DNA of 64,000 bases from Carboxylicivirga longa (GTDB lineage: Bacteria > Bacteroidota > Bacteroidia > Bacteroidales > Marinilabiliaceae). A program made the translations under genes and the position numbers. Positions within the stretch are counted from its first letter, which is position 1; each line of letters opens with the position of its first letter. Of this stretch, positions 1 through 8,587 are shown in pieces. Under the pieces are notes generated by a model, which was given only the letters and a program-made list of their open reading frames with translations, did not search any database and was not told the DNA's origin. The stretch spans positions 62,001-126,000 of the forward strand of contig NZ_JBNGOZ010000005.1 in assembly GCF_050589825.1 (NCBI RefSeq). Reading direction: 5' to 3'.

Positions 1-2511
1 TTTACCATGGCCGATCAATTGGGATGTTTGGCAGGCACTACCACTATTGAATCACCACTTAAGGGGGCTGGCTATTCCTACAAGTGGTCCGATGGTAGTA
101 CCGGCAGTAACCTGGATGTAAACGTAGCCGGTGATTACAGCCTCGAAATAACTGATGCCAATGGATGTGCTGCAAGTGATGATTTTCACTTTGATTTTTT
201 ACCTCCCAAACCCTTTGATTTAGGCGAAGACCGTGAAGAGTGTGCCGGCATTACATTAACGATCAATCAAGGAAGTGATTATAGCGATTATAAGTGGAGT
301 TTTCAGAAGGAGGGTGTTGGAGATATCAGCGAGATTCCGGGAGCAACCGATTCGATGTATAAAATTGAAAATGCCACCCCTGAAAATAGCGGCCGCTATT
401 ATGTAACGGCTATTGATAGAGATGGTTGTGCATTGGCGTCTGATGTACGTGTTTCATTTGTTGACGCGCCCGATCCTACGGTTTGGATCGATCAGGCACT
501 TTGTGAAGGAAAGGAGATCACGGTTTCTGTATCAAGTGGATATGAGAATTACAGATGGTGGCGCGAAGATTTAATTACGGGTGATAGAACAGCGTTAAGC
601 ACCTTTAATGATGCATCAAAAATATTAGTTTCTCAGGATGGGAAATACGAAGTGGAAGCGGTGATAGGCGGTTGTCAAAAAGTGAATGAAATTAAAGTAC
701 TGGAGCATGCTAATCCTAGCGTCTCGTTGGTAGCCCCGGATAATAAGTGTTCCGAGACGACTGCAATTGTAAGTGTCGATAGTTTTACGCCTGGTAGCGG
801 TGCCTTCGATTATTTGGTGTTTGATGGTGGCTTACGCCGCTACACCGATTGGAAGACTGCGGAGCTGGAAATAGAGCAAGCCGGTACCTACAGGGTAGAA
901 GCTTTCGACGAGTATGGCTGTTCAGCAATTGCTTCCGTGGATGTGGGAACTTACGCGACTACTTCAATAGAACTACCGGAGCAATCATCAACCTGCGAAA
1001 ACGTGGCACTTGTTCTGTCCAACCCCGTTGCCACAGCACGCAGCTATGATTGGTATAAAATTACAGCTGAAAGTGATCAGCTTGTGGCAAGCAACACCGC
1101 TTTGTTAACAACAGAATCAGGTTCTTATCGCCTTGTTGTAGAGGATGCTAATGGCTGCATGAATTCTGATACGGCAGTGGTGAGGGCTCTGCCGGTGCCG
1201 GCCATTGAGTTAGGTGTCGACCGTGAGATGTGTGCCGGCGATACCATCGTATTAGAAATTGATGATGCTTATGCCGGCTATCGTTGGAATGGTAATGACA
1301 ACCTTAATAAGCCTTACCTGGCAGTGACAGTTAGCAATAATTACTCGGTGGAAGTGACTAATGAGCACGGCTGTAAGGCCCAGGATGCCGTTCAGGTTGT
1401 AGTGAATCCATTGCCTGTTTTGCATGTTAATGATGTTTCAACGTGTAGTGGTGAGTTGGGCACACTGACAGTGCCTGCCGGACTTAGTAATTTTTACTGG
1501 TCCAATGGTGCCACAACACCTTCCATCACCGTTACCCGCGGTCTTTATACTCTCACCGCCAAGTCTGACAGAGGCTGCGTTGGTGAAACAAACGCCCGCG
1601 TAAATTGGTATCCGGTGCCCGATGTGTATATTGGGCCGGACACCGCCATCTGCCCCGTTGATACGCTTCTCTTAACTGCCAACGGTAATTTCGATTATTA
1701 CGAATGGCACAATGGCGATACGGGCCCCGTTTCAATGGCAAACATTGCCGATACGGTTAATGTGGTAAAGGTGCGTGATGAACATGGCTGCTGGGGCTTT
1801 GATACCCGAATGGTATATACCCTGCCGGCGCCCGACTATGAACTGTGCCCCGATACCGCATTGTGCGAGGGAGACTCTATTATGCTTGATGCAGGCTATG
1901 ACTATCTGGCATATCGTTGGTTTGATGGTAGTCCATTTCCGACCTATCATGTGAAGGAGCCCGGAGAATATTGGGTGCGTGTGCTCGATGGCTGCTTTTG
2001 GTTGCAGGATACAACAGCGATATTGTTTAACGAATCCCCCATTATCGCGCAGCTGGATACTACCATATACGGACAGGTGGGAGTGCTTGCCCAAGGAGGT
2101 ACTGAGCCCTATCGTTACGCCATTAATGAGGATAACTGGCAGGAGAGTAATGTATTTAAAGATCTTGATAATGGAAGTTATATATTGCAGGTGCAGGATG
2201 CTAATACTTGTATGGCAGTAGACACTGTAATGTTAAATGATCTAGTTGATATTACCGTTCCTAACTTTGTTACGCCTAACAACGATGGCTTTAATGATCG
2301 CTGGGAGATTGATGGGCTGGATAAATTTCCTGATTCTGTGATAAAAATTTATGATCGCTTTGGTAAACTGTTAGTTGAGTACAAAGCCTCGGAGGAGGGC
2401 TGGAACGGTGAGTACCTGGGACGGCCGGCTCCTTCCGATGCTTATTGGTATGTAATAGAAGTAGTGCCGTTAAAAAAAATGTTGAAAGGTCATATAACTC
2501 TTAAGCGATAG
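1..2511 (+). CDS. T9SS-exported multi-domain surface protein with gliding-motility C-terminal domain (5' partial)
   Basis: The reading frame is open to the first base of the window, so the N-terminus and any signal peptide lie upstream. The visible 836 residues are Ig/PKD-like modules, each beginning with a Cys-containing strand such as LCEGDSIMLD or MCAGDTIVLE and followed about 20 residues later by a Y-x-W-x-(D/N)G strand. The last 85 or so residues contain TPNNDGFNDRW and end in a lysine-rich strand, matching the CHU_C / type B T9SS sorting domain. Such proteins are exported through the type IX system and stay at, or leave, the cell surface as adhesins. The gene ends 4 bases before a PorP/SprF gene, its likely translocon or anchoring partner. 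The ligand cannot be inferred. Confidence 0.9.
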   Translation, partial: FTMADQLGCLAGTTTIESPLKGAGYSYKWSDGSTGSNLDVNVAGDYSLEITDANGCAASDDFHFDFLPPKPFDLGEDREECAGITLTINQGSDYSDYKWSFQKEGVGDISEIPGATDSMYKIENATPENSGRYYVTAIDRDGCALASDVRVSFVDAPDPTVWIDQALCEGKEITVSVSSGYENYRWWREDLITGDRTALSTFNDASKILVSQDGKYEVEAVIGGCQKVNEIKVLEHANPSVSLVAPDNKCSETTAIVSVDSFTPGSGAFDYLVFDGGLRRYTDWKTAELEIEQAGTYRVEAFDEYGCSAIASVDVGTYATTSIELPEQSSTCENVALVLSNPVATARSYDWYKITAESDQLVASNTALLTTESGSYRLVVEDANGCMNSDTAVVRALPVPAIELGVDREMCAGDTIVLEIDDAYAGYRWNGNDNLNKPYLAVTVSNNYSVEVTNEHGCKAQDAVQVVVNPLPVLHVNDVSTCSGELGTLTVPAGLSNFYWSNGATTPSITVTRGLYTLTAKSDRGCVGETNARVNWYPVPDVYIGPDTAICPVDTLLLTANGNFDYYEWHNGDTGPVSMANIADTVNVVKVRDEHGCWGFDTRMVYTLPAPDYELCPDTALCEGDSIMLDAGYDYLAYRWFDGSPFPTYHVKEPGEYWVRVLDGCFWLQDTTAILFNESPIIAQLDTTIYGQVGVLAQGGTEPYRYAINEDNWQESNVFKDLDNGSYILQVQDANTCMAVDTVMLNDLVDITVPNFVTPNNDGFNDRWEIDGLDKFPDSVIKIYDRFGKLLVEYKASEEGWNGEYLGRPAPSDAYWYVIEVVPLKKMLKGHITLKR

Positions 2512-2515
2512 CGGT

Positions 2516-3523
2516 ATGATGAAGCGATTATTGTTGCTCATAAGTTGTGTAGTAGCTTTTACTTCAGTGGGGGCTCAAAAGTACTATATTACTAATCAGT
2601 ATGTTTACGATTTGTATTTAATGAATCCGGCAGCTGCAGGTTTCTACAAGGGATGCTATGAGTTTAGTGGTTATTACCAAAAGCAGTGGTTTGGCATGGA
2701 GCAGGCACCTACCACACAGGTTCTCAGTTTTCAGGGGCCTTTAACTCAAAAGCTGGGTATCGGTAGTTATTTTTATAACGATCGCAATGGTTTTTATAGC
2801 GAGTTGGGTTTGCAGGCCTCCCTGTCCTACGAGGTGATGTTGATAAAAGACCGTAAGCGCACGGCATCCATGACCTTCGGTATGTCGCTGAATGTGGAGC
2901 AGAGTGCTGTTGATCAGGGTGATCTTACGGAGGGCGCCTTTGATGATCCGGCGCTGAGTGGCGCCAACGAAAGCGGATGGGGCTTTAATGGCAATGCCGG
3001 TATGCTGTTTAAATACAACGATTATCATCTTGGTTTTGCAGTGACCAATATCCTGCCACAAAACAACAAGATGTACCAAAATGAATATGAACCCGAACTT
3101 ACTTCCGATATTCATTTGCATGCGGGGACAACCTATAAAATTGCCGATCGAGATATTTTTCTGGAGCCATTGGTCATGTACCGCCGCAATATGCAGGTGA
3201 ACAGTAAGCTCGATTTAACGGCCAAGGCCACTTTTCCAACGCCTGATCCCGATTTTTCATTTTGGGGATTGATTGCTTACCGCCGTACCATGGACGATCA
3301 GTTTGGTAAAAGTCTTGGATTGGGAACTACCGCTGGCGTTCAGTTTAATAACATTATTGTTGGACTTGAGTTTCAGGCGGGTTTAACAGGTGCACAGCGC
3401 GATTATGGAAGTGCCTATCAGTTGATCTTGAAATACCGTCTCTGTCGTGATAAATCTAAGGGAGCAATTCCTTGTTCTGAAGCAAGCCGACTCGAAAGGA
3501 GCAGGCCGTCGAAGCGACGATAG
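2516..3523 (+). CDS. PorP/SprF family type IX secretion outer-membrane protein
   Basis: The protein has 335 residues with a signal peptide ending near VGAQ. The family signature follows directly: YVYDLYLMNPAAAGFYKG and then QWFGMEQAPTTQ. The rest alternates short amphipathic strands with turns, as expected for an outer-membrane barrel. PorP/SprF proteins are partners of T9SS substrates carrying type B sorting domains. It begins 4 bases after the preceding adhesin gene, so the two are almost surely cotranscribed. ATG codons at 2516 and 2519 are both possible starts. The C-terminus (about 30 residues) is unusually basic and runs beyond the last predicted strand. Confidence 0.92.
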   Translation: MMKRLLLLISCVVAFTSVGAQKYYITNQYVYDLYLMNPAAAGFYKGCYEFSGYYQKQWFGMEQAPTTQVLSFQGPLTQKLGIGSYFYNDRNGFYSELGLQASLSYEVMLIKDRKRTASMTFGMSLNVEQSAVDQGDLTEGAFDDPALSGANESGWGFNGNAGMLFKYNDYHLGFAVTNILPQNNKMYQNEYEPELTSDIHLHAGTTYKIADRDIFLEPLVMYRRNMQVNSKLDLTAKATFPTPDPDFSFWGLIAYRRTMDDQFGKSLGLGTTAGVQFNNIIVGLEFQAGLTGAQRDYGSAYQLILKYRLCRDKSKGAIPCSEASRLERSRPSKRR

Positions 3524-3544
3524 GAACGGGGAGGGTGTTTTTTA

Positions 3545-3574
3545 TTGTTTAGTGACTTATTAATGCTATTTTTG
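3545..3574 (+). promoter_or_regulatory. Bacteroidetes-type promoter for the second adhesin/PorP pair
   Basis: A TTG (3545-3547) is followed after 19 bases by TATTTTTG (3567-3574), which fits the primary-sigma promoter consensus TTG-N19-TAnnTTTG of this phylum. Transcription would begin about 20 bases before the ATG at 3600. It makes the second gene pair a separate transcription unit. Confidence 0.7.
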
Positions 3575-3599
3575 ATAGTCCTACGCACACTTAAACCTT

Positions 3600-4505
3600 A
3601 TGCAAATTGGCCAGGCCATAGTCGTATGTATTCTTTTCTTTTCCTTCACTGCCCAAGGACAGGATAAGGTGTATGCCTATGATGATATGATTAAGGGCTT
3701 TGAAAACAGGGCTGTTAACATCCCCGTTTTAAATAATGATTTTGGCTTGACGAAGGGCATTGCCGGCTTTCGCATAAGCGAGCCAGCTGTGAACGGAGCG
3801 GCCATTATAGAGGATGATAACACCATCACCTTTATTCCCGATCGTTCTTTTGCCGGTAAGGATGAGTTTATCTACGAGGTGTGCAACACGGATGGCAGCT
3901 GCGATGAGGCCATTGTTTTTGTGGAAATTGAAGATGTGGACTTTATTCCTGAAGCGCATAATGATACTTTTACATACCTGCATGGTAGTGTTCTGCTTGT
4001 TGATTTTATAGCTAACGACCTGATAGAAGGGGATGAGCCCATTTCTATAAGTATCGAAGGCAAGCTATGGCAAGGCAATTATATTCTGAATGAGGATAAC
4101 ACTATGGAGTTATCCTTCGAGCGCCGATTTGTGGGTACCGACTCCCTTGACTATATTCTTTGTGATGCCGATAATGATTGTAGCCGGGCACGTATTATGA
4201 TTGATGTGCGCCATAGTGGCGATGTGGCTTTTTACCTTCCCGAAGGATTTTCACCCAATGGCGATGGTATTAATGATACCTTTTTCGTGCCCGATTTCAC
4301 TACCTACCGGGGGATTAGTATCAGCATAGCCGATGCATGGGGTAGCCTTGTTTATCAGCAAGATGATTATCAGAATGATTGGAATGGCGTGGCGAACCAG
4401 GGCCGAAATAAAGGGCAACACGTACCAGCGGGTACTTATTACTACTGCATTAATATCGAGGGTGTTTCAGAAACAATAACAGGCTTTGTATATGTGGCCA
4501 GGTAA
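3600..4505 (+). CDS. T9SS type B sorting-domain protein with two cadherin-like modules
   Basis: The protein has 301 residues. A signal peptide (about residues 1-20, ending TAQGQ) precedes two Ig/cadherin-like modules of about 90 residues. Each holds an N-D-(F/L) turn (PVLNNDFGL, DFIANDLI) and a closing strand with F-x-G-x-D-x-(F/L)-x-Y, as in tandem-95-type bacterial cadherin-like repeats. The C-terminal 85 residues contain SPNGDGINDTFF and are a CHU_C / type B T9SS sorting domain. It lies 19 bases upstream of a second PorP/SprF gene, repeating the arrangement just upstream. It is a small adhesin or surface-structure subunit, and the ligand is unknown. Confidence 0.88.
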   Translation: MQIGQAIVVCILFFSFTAQGQDKVYAYDDMIKGFENRAVNIPVLNNDFGLTKGIAGFRISEPAVNGAAIIEDDNTITFIPDRSFAGKDEFIYEVCNTDGSCDEAIVFVEIEDVDFIPEAHNDTFTYLHGSVLLVDFIANDLIEGDEPISISIEGKLWQGNYILNEDNTMELSFERRFVGTDSLDYILCDADNDCSRARIMIDVRHSGDVAFYLPEGFSPNGDGINDTFFVPDFTTYRGISISIADAWGSLVYQQDDYQNDWNGVANQGRNKGQHVPAGTYYYCINIEGVSETITGFVYVAR

Positions 4506-4524
4506 TTGCATATATAAAGTTTTG

Positions 4525-5502
4525 ATGCATAGCAGGCAATTTTGTTTGTTCTGTGTGCTGCTCATGTCTCTGAATATATTTGCGCAAGGGGATGGGATCA
4601 CCACGCAATATATGAATTCACAATTAATGATTAATCCGGCCTATGCCGGGGTGCGCAATGCCTTTAGTGTGCATCTGCTCGCCCGTCAGCAGTGGGTAGG
4701 CATGGAGGGAGCCCCTGCAACGTATTCCATCAGCATGCATACGCCCCTGAACGATCGTATGGCCTCGCTAGGTGCAAGTTTGCTCCACTATCAGAGTGGT
4801 CCCATCAACCACAGTGAGTTCAGTGCCATGTACAGCTATATGCTGCGTATTAATCATCAGCTGTTCCTCTCTTTGGGCCTGAGTGCGCAATGTAACTATT
4901 ACCATCTTGGTCTTTCATCGCTTGAGTTAATAGAGGAGAATGACCCAAGCTTTATGCACAAGTTTGGTAATGGCGTGAAGCCTAATTTTGGTGTGGGAGT
5001 GTTTTTGTTTTCCCCACACTTTTATTTAGGTCTTTCAATGCCTAAGGTCATGAATAGCAGACTGAAATTGAAAGAAAATGATGCCCTGGTGCTGGAGTCA
5101 GTACACACGGCATATCTCACATCGGGTTATGCTTTTAGTATCAATAAGAGTGCTTATCTAAAGCCTTCTTTTGTTGTTCGTTATCGCAGCCAGGCAAGCC
5201 CCCTGGGGGATATGAATATTCAGTTTATGTATAAAAATATATTTTGGCTGGGCACATCTTATCGCACTAACGATACCATGGCAGCCCTGGCAAATATTCA
5301 ACTGGGTGAGGCTTTAAGCGTGTGTTATTCTTATGATTTTGCCATTGGCAATAGTCCTCGGTTTGGGAGTGGCACTCATGAGGTGGCGCTTGTTTTCGAC
5401 AGCCATAAATTAATTAAGCGTAACCGTGACCGACAATTCAGGCGTAAAAAAGTGGCAAAAAAGGAGGAGAACAAAGCCCTGCATTCCATACGTTATTTTT
5501 AG
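4525..5502 (+). CDS. PorP/SprF family type IX secretion outer-membrane protein (second copy)
   Basis: The ATG at 4525 is preferred over an in-frame ATG at 4486 that overlaps the previous gene, because a clean signal peptide (MHSRQFCLF ... IFAQG) starts there. The mature protein opens with TQYMNSQLMINPAYAGVRN and then QQWVGMEGAPATYS, the PorP/SprF signature. It is about 325 residues and shows a beta-barrel pattern. The C-terminus is rich in Lys/Arg, as in the first copy. It is the probable T9SS partner of the cadherin-like protein ending 19 bases upstream. The two PorP copies are only moderately similar by eye, so the duplication is not recent. Confidence 0.9.
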   Translation: MHSRQFCLFCVLLMSLNIFAQGDGITTQYMNSQLMINPAYAGVRNAFSVHLLARQQWVGMEGAPATYSISMHTPLNDRMASLGASLLHYQSGPINHSEFSAMYSYMLRINHQLFLSLGLSAQCNYYHLGLSSLELIEENDPSFMHKFGNGVKPNFGVGVFLFSPHFYLGLSMPKVMNSRLKLKENDALVLESVHTAYLTSGYAFSINKSAYLKPSFVVRYRSQASPLGDMNIQFMYKNIFWLGTSYRTNDTMAALANIQLGEALSVCYSYDFAIGNSPRFGSGTHEVALVFDSHKLIKRNRDRQFRRKKVAKKEENKALHSIRYF

Positions 5503-5532
5503 ATAAAAAAAAATGCCGGGGTTGCCGGCATT
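5503..5532 (-). terminator. Intrinsic terminator of the EWM-repeat gene
   Basis: An 8-bp inverted repeat (aatgccgg at 5512-5519, ccggcatt at 5525-5532) has a 5-base loop. Read on the minus strand, it is followed by a run of T (complement of 5504-5513). It lies 40 bases past the stop of the minus-strand gene and also separates it from the convergent PorP gene. Confidence 0.8.
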
Positions 5533-5572
5533 GAGTTATTGAGTTGTCATGAATTTATTGTTTGAGCGTGTA

Positions 5573-6196
5573 CTATCTTAGCGCCATCAATATGTTATTA
5601 TCAATTTCTAATTCAATGGTTTTAATACCTTCTACAATACTAAGCTCCATGCTGTATTTATAGAGGCTGGTCATCCATCCTTCCAGCTCAAGTGTCTCAT
5701 CAGTTGCGGCCATCAGGTATTCGGGCGAGGTGCTAAAAAATTCATCCAGACTGGTCATCCATGGTTCAATGTCAAGCGGATACTCTTCAACCACATTGCT
5801 GGCTCTTGGTGCGTTTTTGTCATTAGAGGCCAATAATTCCTTTTCTTCAAACTGATAGCTGTCCATGCTTGTCATCCAATCCTCAACTGCTGTATCGTAA
5901 TCTTCAGTGTTGTACGACGACAAGTCCATCATCCACTCTTCCAAGGCAATTTCTTCATTTTCTTCCAATGTAATGTAGTTTTCTAAGTCTGTCATCCAGG
6001 CTTCTGTTTCCAGTTGGGGTTCTTCAGCGGCAAAGCTCTGCATATCGGTCATCCATGCCTCAATACTTAATTCCATTTCGTAATCGGGTATATCAACAGC
6101 TATTGGATTGGCATTCAGGTTAAAGCTCATGGTAAGAACAAGAAAGAATACACTTGAAACAACTACTGCGCGGTTTACTCTACTTAAAGTTTTCAT
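5573..6196 (-). CDS. Secreted acidic protein with six E-x-W-M-(T/M) repeats, function unknown
   Basis: The protein has 207 residues. A signal peptide (about residues 1-29, ending NLNAN) is followed by a very acidic mature part. Six copies of a short motif occur: E-x-W-M-T/M-x-L/M-x-x-Y/F with Trp at 48, 67, 88, 107, 146 and 174 (for example IEAWMTDMQSF and LELEGWMTSLYKY). Spacings are 19, 21, 19, 39 and 28 residues, so one unit near residue 127 appears eroded. Motif-bearing small proteins of this style occur in other Bacteroidota, but I know of no assigned function. There is no sorting domain or lipobox, so it is probably periplasmic or released. It is a single-gene unit with its own terminator. 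Confidence 0.75.
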   Translation of the reverse strand: MKTLSRVNRAVVVSSVFFLVLTMSFNLNANPIAVDIPDYEMELSIEAWMTDMQSFAAEEPQLETEAWMTDLENYITLEENEEIALEEWMMDLSSYNTEDYDTAVEDWMTSMDSYQFEEKELLASNDKNAPRASNVVEEYPLDIEPWMTSLDEFFSTSPEYLMAATDETLELEGWMTSLYKYSMELSIVEGIKTIELEIDNNILMALR

Positions 6197-6514
6197 GACA
6201 ATGTTTTTTAGTAATTAACAACGCTTCAAGTACTTCAATTGATGTGCCGAAATTTGTAAGTGCCTAATAGATAGCAACTAGGGTGTAATAAGAGATGAAT
6301 TAATCTTTTATTATTGACCGCATGCGTAACAGTAGGGTGTTCGAAAGTGAACAGGGATGCATTTGTAAACAGGAATTTATGGACACCGGATGTCGAATGG
6401 ACTTTATTTGGGTTGTGATGCTTCAACAATTTATCGTACTTTTGCTTGTTGTAAATGCATATTGGCGTATGTATTGATGCAAAAAACAATTAAAGCAGTA
6501 AATAAATAGTAGAT
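6197..6514. other. Divergent intergenic region (318 bp)
   Basis: This region holds the start regions of the EWM-repeat gene (minus) and the cyclophilin gene (plus). A plus-strand promoter is seen at 6413-6444. An 84-codon open frame on the minus strand (6235-6489) has no recognisable domain, signal peptide or ribosome-binding site and is taken as chance. Nothing else was seen. Confidence 0.6.
6413..6444 (+). promoter_or_regulatory. Promoter of the cyclophilin-DUF3127 operon
   Basis: TTG (6413-6415), 21 bases, then TACTTTTG (6437-6444) fits the phylum consensus. It implies a leader of about 65 bases before the ATG at 6515. Confidence 0.5.
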
Positions 6515-6970
6515 ATGAAAACAGCAGAAATTCATACGGAAAAGGGCATCATGAAGGTGGAATTCTATGAGAATGATGCACCCAAAACAGTAGATAATTT
6601 TATTAAGCTTGCCAAGGAAGGATTTTACGATGGCTTATCTTTTCACCGGGTGATACCTGATTTTGTGATTCAGGGAGGTTGTCCTCATTCACGCGATAAG
6701 AGTAGTCCAAGAGCCGGAACAGGAGGTCCCGGATATAGCATTGATTGTGAGCTGGATGGTGATAATCAATATCACGATCGCGGTGTTTTGTCCATGGCAC
6801 ATGCAGGACGTAACACTGGTGGATCGCAGTTTTTTATATGTCACGGACGTGAAAATACCCAACATCTCGATCGTCAGCACACTTGCTTTGGTAAAGTGGT
6901 TGATGGTTTGGATGTGATAGACGATATTCGTCAGGGAGATGAGATAATTAAAATTGTAGTAAACGAATAG
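6515..6970 (+). CDS. Cyclophilin-type peptidyl-prolyl cis-trans isomerase
   Basis: The protein has 151 residues with no signal peptide, so it is cytoplasmic. It catalyses cis-trans isomerisation of X-Pro bonds. The cyclophilin core is plain: NAPKTVDNFIKL, GLSFHRVIPDFVIQGGCP (the catalytic-arginine strand), GVLSMAHAGRNTGGSQFFI and HTCFGKVVDGLDVID. The length matches minimal bacterial cyclophilins of the PpiB class. It starts 11 bases upstream-linked to the DUF3127 gene, and both end at one terminator at 7366-7397. This particular pairing does not reveal a client. Confidence 0.95.
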   Translation: MKTAEIHTEKGIMKVEFYENDAPKTVDNFIKLAKEGFYDGLSFHRVIPDFVIQGGCPHSRDKSSPRAGTGGPGYSIDCELDGDNQYHDRGVLSMAHAGRNTGGSQFFICHGRENTQHLDRQHTCFGKVVDGLDVIDDIRQGDEIIKIVVNE

Positions 6971-6981
6971 TAGCCCGTAGT

Positions 6982-7356
6982 ATGAATTTTGAAATATCAG
7001 GAAGCGTCATCGTTAAGGATGACATACAGGAAATAAGTGCCAGCTTTAAAAAACGTGAGTTTGTGATAGAAGTTGTGAATGAGCGCAATTCAGATTGGAA
7101 TGACTTTGTTAAGTTTCAGCTGACTCAGGATCGATGCAGCTTATTGGATCCCATTCAGTTGGGCGACCAAATTAAAGTAAACTTCAATATTCGTGGTCGT
7201 AAGTGGGAAAAGAATGGTCGTGTGAATTATTTCTCTAACCTGGAAGCATGGCGTATCGAGAAGGAGGAGGCAGCTTTGCCACCCGATGCTCCTGCGCCTT
7301 CATTCAGTGAAGCCGATATACCGCCGGCAAGCCCCGAAGAAGACTTGCCCTTCTAA
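6982..7356 (+). CDS. DUF3127 protein, SSB-like OB fold with SSB-type acidic C-terminal tip
   Basis: The protein has 124 residues. Residues 1-95 match the DUF3127 pattern (ISGSVIVKDDIQEIS, KREFVIEVVNE, VKFQLTQDRCSLLD, IKVNFNIRGRKWEKNGRVNYF), which reads as an OB-fold strand order like that of single-stranded DNA-binding proteins. A Pro/Ala-rich linker follows, and the protein ends in EEDLPF. Bacterial SSBs end in a similar acidic-hydrophobic tip ending Pro-Phe that docks repair and replication proteins. I infer a nucleic-acid-binding role with SSB-like partner recruitment, but this is not shown. It is second in a two-gene operon after the cyclophilin. Confidence 0.85.
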   Translation: MNFEISGSVIVKDDIQEISASFKKREFVIEVVNERNSDWNDFVKFQLTQDRCSLLDPIQLGDQIKVNFNIRGRKWEKNGRVNYFSNLEAWRIEKEEAALPPDAPAPSFSEADIPPASPEEDLPF

Positions 7357-7365
7357 TAACATACA

Positions 7366-7397
7366 AATCCTGAGCCGTCCGGTTCAGGATTTTTTTA
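7366..7397 (+). terminator. Intrinsic terminator after the DUF3127 gene
   Basis: Arms aatcctgagccg (7366-7377) and cggttcaggatt (7380-7391) pair with one G-U, and the innermost pair must open to form a 4-base loop. A T-run follows (7390-7397). It lies 10 bases past the stop codon. Confidence 0.85.
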
Positions 7398-7425
7398 TTC
7401 CCAATTATGGATTAATATACCGGAA

Positions 7426-8580
7426 ATGACACGAAGCAATGAGAAGTTTCAGATGGGAAAGGTGAGCCTGCTTACCTTGGCTCATTTTTTTCACGATGTT
7501 TACACCGCTTTTTTAGCACCACTCTTACCGTTACTGCGCGACACGATGGGCATCAGTCTTACTTTCGCGGGTTTGTTATCCGTTGTGCAACGTTTGCCTA
7601 CACTGTTTAATCCACTAGTGGGTATGCTTGCCGAACGCACCCGGGCCCGCTATTTTGTTATCTTCACACCGGCTCTCACAGCCATAGCCATGAGTTTAGT
7701 GCCAGTGGCACCCAACAAAATTACCCTGGTGTTTTTAGTGCTGTTGAGTGGTGTTAGTAGCTCTTTTTTTCATGTGCCCTCACCAGTGATGATGCGCAAG
7801 GTATCCGGCAAGCGTGTGGGTATGGGTATGAGCTTTTATATGGTGGGTGGAGAGCTGGCACGTTCGGCAGGTCCCGTAGCAGTGCTGGGTGCCGTTGAGC
7901 TATGGGGCTTGCAGGGTGTCACCTATTTTATCCCCACCGGCATATTGGCTTCTACTTTGCTTTACTTCAGGTTGAAAGATATTGCTATTGCTGAGGATGT
8001 ACATAGTGCCGGGCGACTGGAGTACTTAAAAACTTTTCGTAATGTATTTCCACTGGTGGCCAGTATTGCGCTGATTATAGCTTTCCGGGCAGCCATGAAG
8101 TCGGCGCTTACTTTCTATCTGCCCATATTTTTGAAGAGTAGGGGCGAATCCTTATGGTTTGCCGGTATTGCTTTGTCCATATTGCAAGCAGCAGGGGTGG
8201 TAGGTACTTTTTTTGCCGGTACCATATCTGATAAAATAGGTCGTCGTAGCACTTTACTGATAGCATGTGTGGGGGCACCCGTATTTTTTTACGCCTTTTT
8301 ATACAGTGGAGGATGGCTGCAAATAGTCATGCTGATAATCACCGGGCTATTTGTATTTTCTACCGGCCCGGTGTTTCTGGCCATTGTTAATGAATATAAA
8401 ACGCAGCACAATAACTTTGTTAATGCCGTGTATATGTCTACAACCTTTTTGATTGGGGCGGTAATGGTTATGCTGGTTGGCTTAATGGGCGATTATCTTA
8501 GTCTTGAGCTGACTTATAAAATTGCCGGTGCACTTGCTTTTCTGTCGGTTCCAGTAGTGCTTCGTATGCCAAAGAAGTAA
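7426..8580 (+). CDS. Major facilitator superfamily transporter, Fsr (fosmidomycin-resistance)-like
   Basis: The protein has 384 residues with about 12 hydrophobic segments and a loop with the MFS A-like motif (GMLAERTRARYF), repeated in the second half as GTISDKIGRRSTLL. The N-terminal region LAHFFHDVYTAFLAPLLPLLRDTMGIS and the segment SSSFFHVPSPVMMRKVSG resemble the Fsr group of drug or metabolite exporters in the inner membrane. The substrate cannot be told. A second Met at residue 10 is a possible start. It has no operon partner: a terminator precedes it and the next gene is convergent, with only 7 bases between. Confidence 0.85.
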   Translation: MTRSNEKFQMGKVSLLTLAHFFHDVYTAFLAPLLPLLRDTMGISLTFAGLLSVVQRLPTLFNPLVGMLAERTRARYFVIFTPALTAIAMSLVPVAPNKITLVFLVLLSGVSSSFFHVPSPVMMRKVSGKRVGMGMSFYMVGGELARSAGPVAVLGAVELWGLQGVTYFIPTGILASTLLYFRLKDIAIAEDVHSAGRLEYLKTFRNVFPLVASIALIIAFRAAMKSALTFYLPIFLKSRGESLWFAGIALSILQAAGVVGTFFAGTISDKIGRRSTLLIACVGAPVFFYAFLYSGGWLQIVMLIITGLFVFSTGPVFLAIVNEYKTQHNNFVNAVYMSTTFLIGAVMVMLVGLMGDYLSLELTYKIAGALAFLSVPVVLRMPKK

Positions 8581-8587
8581 GCTCCTA

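Noticed and set aside
1..2511. ATG at 7 as the true start of the first gene
   Set aside because: The frame is open to base 1, no signal peptide follows, and the protein begins mid-domain. The gene is cut by the window edge.
6235..6489. 84-codon minus-strand frame between the EWM-repeat gene and the cyclophilin gene
   Set aside because: No domain, signal peptide or ribosome-binding site; it overlaps the promoter of the cyclophilin operon.
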